Assembly (NCBI RefSeq): GCF_051857545.1
Contig: NZ_JBPZHB010000005.1
Location: forward strand, 186,001 to 250,000
Direction of reading: 5' to 3'
Length of the DNA stretch: 64,000 nucleotides
Source of the DNA: Larkinella sp051857545
Lineage (GTDB): Bacteria; Bacteroidota; Bacteroidia; Cytophagales; Spirosomataceae
Shown here piece by piece: positions 60,166 through 64,000 of this stretch (position 1 is the stretch's first letter; the number at the start of each line of letters is the position of its first letter). A program made the translations under genes and the position numbers. The notes beneath the pieces are model-generated. The model searched no databases, was not told the origin of the DNA, and saw only the letters and a list, made by a program, of their open reading frames with translations.

Positions 60166-61620
60166 ATGCAAAGACTCAGCCTTACCCAATCTCTTCAGCA
60201 AAAGCTGTCTCCACAACAGATTCAGTTTATAAAACTGTTGCAGATTCCAACTGCCGAACTGGAAACCCGCGTTGAAGAAGAACTGGAAATCAACCCGGCG
60301 CTGGAAGAAGGACCCGATACCGAATTCGAAGAAACCAACAACGACGACCCGTTTTCGGATGACTATGACGACGATTACAAAGAGCGCAACGACGACGTTG
60401 ATCTGGGGAGTTATCTGAATGAAGATGACTACAACGGGTACAAAATGCAGGGAGACGGGAATTATACCGAAGAAGACCGTGAAATGCCGGTGGCAAACCG
60501 TTCTACGCTCACCGACACCCTCATGCAGCAGTTTGGGTACCTGAACCTCGACGAACGGCAGGAAATCATTGGCATGCAGCTCATTGGCAGCATCGAAAAC
60601 GACGGCTACATCCGGCGGTCGATGCAGGCCATTGTGAACGATCTGGCGTTTTCGCACAGCATCTTTACGGACACGGACGAACTGGAAACGGTTTTGAAAC
60701 GGATCCAGACCTTCGACCCGCCGGGCATTGCGGCCCGGTCGCTCCAGGAATGTCTGCTGCTGCAACTGCACCGGAAAGACGCCGGAGACCCGGCTGTTCC
60801 GTTGGCCATCCGGATCATCGAAGACCTCTTTGAAGAGTTTTCCAAGAAGCACTACGACAAGATCCAGAAACGACTGAACATCAGCGAAGAGCAGCTTAAA
60901 AAAGTCATTCAGATCATTACCAAACTGAATCCGAAACCGGGTTCGGTCGAGGGCGAAGACGGCGCGGTGCAGTACCTGATTCCGGATTTTATTCTCACCA
61001 ACAACGCCGGTAAAATAGAACTGACGCTCAACTCCCGGAATGCCCCCGAACTCCGCATCAGCCGGTCATTTGCCGAAATGCTGGATACGTACGAGAAAAG
61101 CGACAAAAACAACCGCTCGCTGAAAGAAACCGTGTCGTTTGTCAAGCAGAAACTCGATGCCGCCAAGTGGTTTATCGACGCCATTAAACAACGGCAGGCC
61201 ACACTGCTGAAAACGATGAACGCCATCGTGAAATTTCAGTACGATTTTTTTCTGGAAGGCGACGAAACCAAGCTCCGCCCAATGATTTTGAAGGACATCG
61301 CCAACCTCATCGACATGGATGTTTCAACGGTTTCGCGGGTGGCCAACAGCAAGGCCGTTCAAACGGAATTTGGCATTTATCCGCTCAAATACTTTTTCTC
61401 GGAAGGCATTGCGACCGATTCGGGCGAAGACGTCAGCAGCCGCGAAGTGAAGAACATTCTGAAGGAATTTATCGACCACGAGCCCAAAGGCAATCCGCTT
61501 TCAGACGATAAACTCGAAAAAATGCTGAATGAGCGTGGCTACAACATTGCCCGGCGGACTGTCGCCAAATACCGCGAGCAATTGAATATACCGGTAGCCC
61601 GGTTGCGGAAACAATTGTGA
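60166..61620 (+). CDS. rpoN: RNA polymerase sigma-54 factor
   Basis: 484 residues from the ATG at 60166; a GTG two codons earlier is possible. Region I (1-50) is the Gln/Leu-rich activator-interacting segment, LTQSLQQKLSPQQIQFIKLL. An acidic region II (about 50-110) is followed by the core-binding domain and the C-terminal HTH and RpoN box ARRTVAKYRE. It directs core RNA polymerase to -24/-12 promoters and needs an AAA+ activator, none of which is in the window. Confidence 0.96.
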   Translation: MQRLSLTQSLQQKLSPQQIQFIKLLQIPTAELETRVEEELEINPALEEGPDTEFEETNNDDPFSDDYDDDYKERNDDVDLGSYLNEDDYNGYKMQGDGNYTEEDREMPVANRSTLTDTLMQQFGYLNLDERQEIIGMQLIGSIENDGYIRRSMQAIVNDLAFSHSIFTDTDELETVLKRIQTFDPPGIAARSLQECLLLQLHRKDAGDPAVPLAIRIIEDLFEEFSKKHYDKIQKRLNISEEQLKKVIQIITKLNPKPGSVEGEDGAVQYLIPDFILTNNAGKIELTLNSRNAPELRISRSFAEMLDTYEKSDKNNRSLKETVSFVKQKLDAAKWFIDAIKQRQATLLKTMNAIVKFQYDFFLEGDETKLRPMILKDIANLIDMDVSTVSRVANSKAVQTEFGIYPLKYFFSEGIATDSGEDVSSREVKNILKEFIDHEPKGNPLSDDKLEKMLNERGYNIARRTVAKYREQLNIPVARLRKQL

Positions 61621-61688
61621 GCGTTTTCAGTTTTTGGGTTTTACAAAGTCGATGCGCTCAAATCGCCAGGCTTTGTTAATTTTGCGAA

Positions 61689-62378
61689 ATGATTGACGAG
61701 CAACGGTTGGCCGAAGACCGAAAACCGAATACTGAAACGTTGAATACGACGCTTGCCCGGGCTTTATCAGCGGTTTTTCATCCGCTGCTGATGCCCACGA
61801 TTCTGTTCAGCATCCTGCTGTTTGTCGTGCCGGGAGCGCTGGGTGTCAGCACGTTTGGCACCCCATTCAAACTAAGCCTGCTGCTGTTGATTGCCATCAG
61901 CACCTTTTTTGTCCCGGCTTTTCTGATTTATTTTCTCTACCGCACGGGCTACGTCCGCAGCCTGCACATGAACGAGTTGCAGGACCGTCGGTTGCCATAT
62001 TTCATGACGGCGCTGCTCTACACCTCCGCGACGCTGCTGTTCGCTTTTCGACTGCCCCAACTCTCGGACATGGCGCCCGAAATCGGCATCGTACTGGGGA
62101 GCATCACGGTATCGGTAACGCTCGTCGGCCTGATCAGTCTGTTTTGGAAAATCAGCGCCCACAGCGTCGGCATCAGCGGCATGGTGGGGGCTTTGCTCGG
62201 CATTGCCATCAAATCCGGCGAACTCACGTTGCTCTATCCCCTGCTGGCCCTCATCATTCTGGCGGGGCTGCTGGCCAGTGCCCGGCTGCACCTGAATGCC
62301 CACACCCCCACGCAAATTGCCGCCGGGATGGGACTGGGGCTGGTGGTGAGCCTGGTAACCGTGCTGTTGCTGGTTTGA
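61689..62378 (+). CDS. PAP2-like integral membrane protein
   Basis: 229 residues with about six hydrophobic segments. The loop WKISAHSVGISG and the later ARLHLNAHTPTQIAAG resemble PAP2-family lipid phosphatase positions, but the full KX6RP motif is not present, so activity is uncertain. Common in Bacteroidota next to housekeeping genes. A perfect 21-bp inverted repeat lies between it and the next gene. Confidence 0.75.
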   Translation: MIDEQRLAEDRKPNTETLNTTLARALSAVFHPLLMPTILFSILLFVVPGALGVSTFGTPFKLSLLLLIAISTFFVPAFLIYFLYRTGYVRSLHMNELQDRRLPYFMTALLYTSATLLFAFRLPQLSDMAPEIGIVLGSITVSVTLVGLISLFWKISAHSVGISGMVGALLGIAIKSGELTLLYPLLALIILAGLLASARLHLNAHTPTQIAAGMGLGLVVSLVTVLLLV

Positions 62379-62383
62379 AACTA

Positions 62384-62479
62384 GTTTACGGTATTCGGTT
62401 TACGACGGGCCGTCGTTACGGTGGCTGACGCGTGCTGGCTAGCGCAATCTTAATCGGGCGTAAACCGAATACCGTAAAC
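62384..62479. repeat. Perfect 21-bp inverted repeat pair
   Basis: Arm 62384-62404 (GTTTACGGTATTCGGTTTAC then G) and arm 62459-62479 are exact inverted copies, 54 nt apart. The element lies 5 nt after one stop and 10 nt before the next ATG. Confidence 0.88.
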
Positions 62480-62489
62480 CCTATAAATC

Positions 62490-63284
62490 ATGTACGAACA
62501 CCTTCTATTCTCCGTTTCGGACGGTATTGGCCGGATCACCCTCAACCGGCCGCAGGTTCACAATGCGCTCAACCCGGCGCTGATTCAGGAAATCACGCGT
62601 GCGGTGGAAGCCGCCGGGGCCGACGAGGCCGTGCGGGTGGTGGTGCTGACCGGCGCGGGCGACAAAGCGTTTTGTTCCGGGGCGGATTTGAAGGAAGCGG
62701 CTGGTCAGCTTCAAAACGAGGGCGGTTTTTCGATGGGCGACCTCCTGCGCGCAACCTATCACCCCTTGGTTCGGGCCATTCGAAACCTTCCTAAACCGGT
62801 GGTTTGCCGACTCAACGGTGTGGCCGCCGGAGCGGGCTGTTCGCTGGCGCTGGCTTGTGATGTGGTCATTGCGACGAATGAATCCTATTTATCGCTGCTG
62901 TTTGTCGGCATTGGTCTGATGCCCGACGCCGGTTCGACGTTCTTTCTCCCACGCCTGCTGGGGTCCCAAAAAGCGTTTGAGTTATGCAGCACGGGACGGC
63001 GGGTCTACGGCCCGGAAGCCGAGCGACTCGGACTGGTGACGCGCTCGGTTCCGGCAACGGAACTGGATGTGGTGGTGGCCGAAACCGCGGGATATTACGC
63101 GACGGCTCCCACGCAGGCCATCGGTTTCATGAAGTTAGCGTTGAATCAGTCCGTTTACAACGATCTGGAAACGCAATTGGAGCAAGAAGCTCAGTATCAG
63201 AACCAACTGGGTCAATCGCATGATGCGGCTGAGGGCATTCTGGCGTTTTTACAAAAGCGAAAGGCGGTTTTTACAGGAAATTAA
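62490..63284 (+). CDS. Enoyl-CoA hydratase/isomerase family protein, PaaG-like
   Basis: 264 residues, crotonase fold. Oxyanion-hole segments FCSGADLKEA and GVAAGAGCSLALACD are intact. The catalytic region reads IGLMPDAGSTFFLPRLLG, with D146 where hydratases have Glu. An Asp here with this motif is typical of PaaG-type ring-epoxide isomerases, so isomerase rather than hydratase activity is more likely. No other phenylacetate genes are nearby, so the pathway is not proven. Confidence 0.88.
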   Translation: MYEHLLFSVSDGIGRITLNRPQVHNALNPALIQEITRAVEAAGADEAVRVVVLTGAGDKAFCSGADLKEAAGQLQNEGGFSMGDLLRATYHPLVRAIRNLPKPVVCRLNGVAAGAGCSLALACDVVIATNESYLSLLFVGIGLMPDAGSTFFLPRLLGSQKAFELCSTGRRVYGPEAERLGLVTRSVPATELDVVVAETAGYYATAPTQAIGFMKLALNQSVYNDLETQLEQEAQYQNQLGQSHDAAEGILAFLQKRKAVFTGN

Positions 63285-63307
63285 GCAATAAATTTCCGGC
63301 TGGCTTT

Positions 63308-63336
63308 TTGAATCTTATTTTTTTGTCTTACTTTTG
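63308..63336 (+). promoter_or_regulatory. Promoter of the tRNA-Arg gene
   Basis: TTTTTG with TTG at 63308-63310, an 18-nt spacer, then TACTTTTG at 63329-63336: a full match to the Bacteroidota -33/-7 consensus. Transcription would start near 63343, about 13 nt before the tRNA. Confidence 0.85.
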
Positions 63337-63355
63337 CAGTCCCAACACGGGAAAA

Positions 63356-63429
63356 GCATTCGTAGCTCAATTGGATAGAGCACCTGACTACGGATCAGGA
63401 GGTTTGGGGTTCGAATCCCTACGAGTGCA
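63356..63429 (+). tRNA. tRNA-Arg (anticodon ACG)
   Basis: 74 nt with a complete cloverleaf. Acceptor stem GCATTCG/CGAGTGC (one G-U), D stem GCTC/GAGC, anticodon stem CCTGA/TCAGG with loop CTACGGA (anticodon ACG), T arm TGGGG-TTCGAAT-CCCTA, discriminator A. CCA is not encoded. The A34 would be edited to inosine to read CGU, CGC and CGA. Confidence 0.97.
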
Positions 63430-63440
63430 CATTGATAATC

Positions 63441-63478
63441 AGCCACTTACGAGACAAAACTTGTTAGTGGCTTTTTTA
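63441..63478 (+). terminator. Rho-independent terminator after tRNA-Arg
   Basis: AGCCACT (63441-63447) pairs with AGTGGCT (63466-63472), followed by TTTTTTA. It lies 11 nt past the tRNA 3' end. Confidence 0.82.
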
Positions 63479-63801
63479 TTTGATACACAATTTGTTTGGC
63501 AGTCTTGTCATTCATGGGTTTGATGATGGTATCTTGGACTTATCCAATTGCCTCTCTTAGCACCCTTGGTTAATCTAAAAACCAGCATTCACGGGTTCGG
63601 ATGCTTTAGTTTCGACCAGTAGACTGCCTTTTTCTTGGTTCTGTTCAGCGGTTTTCATCCTTTTCTGGAAAATACCGTCTAAGTTATCAAACGGCGGCAG
63701 TCTCCTTAATGAGACCAACGCTGGATCAGTTCGAGCAAGCGGCTTCATCCTCGGACACACCTTACTCTCCATCCAAGTAGAATGGCACTTTCAATCCCCT
63801 C
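63479..63801. other. Gap with no supported gene
   Basis: About 320 nt between the tRNA terminator and the ATPase gene end. A 65-codon minus-strand frame (63575-63772) exists but has no recognisable family or start signal. No direct repeat of the tRNA 3' end was seen, so there is no evidence for an integrated element within the window. Confidence 0.4.
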
Positions 63802-64000
63802 CTAGTGAGCCAGTACGTTGAATTCCCTCAACCGGTCCCATAGCGAATCAATGTCCACCACCTGCACACCCGGACGAAAGGGATAGCTCCCTGCTGAGGG
63901 CGTTACCACTAAGATGGGCAATTGACCCAAATCTTCCTGAGCCACCGATGTACCCCGCTTCAGGGTTGGGGAATTCGAGAGCTTTACTTCCAGTGCTACC
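63802..64000 (-). CDS. C-terminal end of a DUF4143-type AAA ATPase (cut by window edge)
   Basis: Minus-strand frame open from the right window edge to a TAG at 63802-63804, 65 residues. It reads VALEVKLSNSPTLKRGTSVA and continues with ILVVTP and VQVVDIDSLWDRL. The ExK motif in LEVKLS followed by this tail is typical of the DUF4143 domain at the end of AAA ATPases with a PD-(D/E)xK-like module. Such genes are common, often mobile and of unclear role. The N-terminal ATPase part must lie to the right of the window. Confidence 0.75.
   Translation of the reverse strand, partial: VALEVKLSNSPTLKRGTSVAQEDLGQLPILVVTPSAGSYPFRPGVQVVDIDSLWDRLREFNVLAH

Noticed and set aside
63308..63523. Open frame over the tRNA-Arg gene
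   Set aside because: It reads straight through the tRNA and its promoter; not a protein gene.
63575..63772. 65-codon minus-strand frame
   Set aside because: Codon pattern is not absurd, but there is no family, no start signal and no conserved neighbour to support it; kept as unproven.
1..64000. CRISPR array, insertion sequence or prophage
   Set aside because: No regularly spaced direct repeats, transposase, integrase or phage structural gene was found.

Overview
This window comes from a Bacteroidota chromosome, most likely a member of the Cytophagales (Spirosoma/Larkinella-like). This is inferred from content: a SusC/SusD pair with an accessory lipoprotein, several other TonB-dependent receptors, almost no Shine-Dalgarno sequences, a textbook Bacteroidota promoter (TTG, 18 nt, TAnnTTTG) in front of the tRNA gene, a RecQ with a C-terminal HTH, and a sigma-54 gene. 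No phage, insertion sequence or CRISPR array was seen.

Layout. 0-7 kb: end of an unidentified gene, an ethanolamine-type APC permease, a pair of coiled-coil membrane proteins of unknown function, a double NIPSNAP protein, an orphan alpha-E (DUF403) protein and an outer-membrane barrel. 7.4-26.2 kb: the GlgE alpha-glucan pathway (glgB, maltokinase, glgE) interleaved with signalling genes: a stand-alone CheB with a zinc-ribbon-like tail, a 1369-residue CheB-CheR-PAS-kinase fusion, a response regulator and a LytTR-receiver protein with reversed domain order. This region ends in a compact kaiC-kaiB-kaiB-histidine kinase-response regulator operon whose last partner, 22 nt downstream, is glgE. That is the most interesting arrangement here: a non-cyanobacterial Kai module that appears to be transcribed with a glycogen-synthesis enzyme.

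26.6-40.6 kb: a run of minus-strand genes, mostly tightly spaced, that looks like one uptake/redox locus: two outer-membrane barrel proteins, a vanadium-haloperoxidase-like PAP2 protein, a FecA-like and a second TonB-dependent receptor, an MFS transporter, three AhpD-like (carboxymuconolactone decarboxylase family) paralogues and a DUF3179 membrane protein. 40.6-51.7 kb: a Gly/Met/Tyr-tailed secreted protein, a PAS histidine kinase, a lytic transglycosylase, RecQ, a carboxypeptidase-regulatory-domain protein, an S9 peptidase and a di-haem cytochrome c peroxidase. 52-57.7 kb: a SusE-position lipoprotein, SusD-like and SusC-like genes with no enzyme beside them. 58.4-64 kb: asnS, rpoN, a PAP2-like membrane protein, a PaaG-like enoyl-CoA hydratase/isomerase, tRNA-Arg(ACG) and the end of a DUF4143-type ATPase cut by the window edge.

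A second theme is structural. Many gaps at gene ends hold a long inverted repeat, and each has a different sequence: a perfect 33-bp palindrome filling one convergent gap, two GC-rich elements whose arms encode the last residues of the adjacent proteins, two AGACAAGAGA-type elements, a perfect 21-bp pair and a 27-bp pair 110 nt apart. Conventional terminators are present as well.
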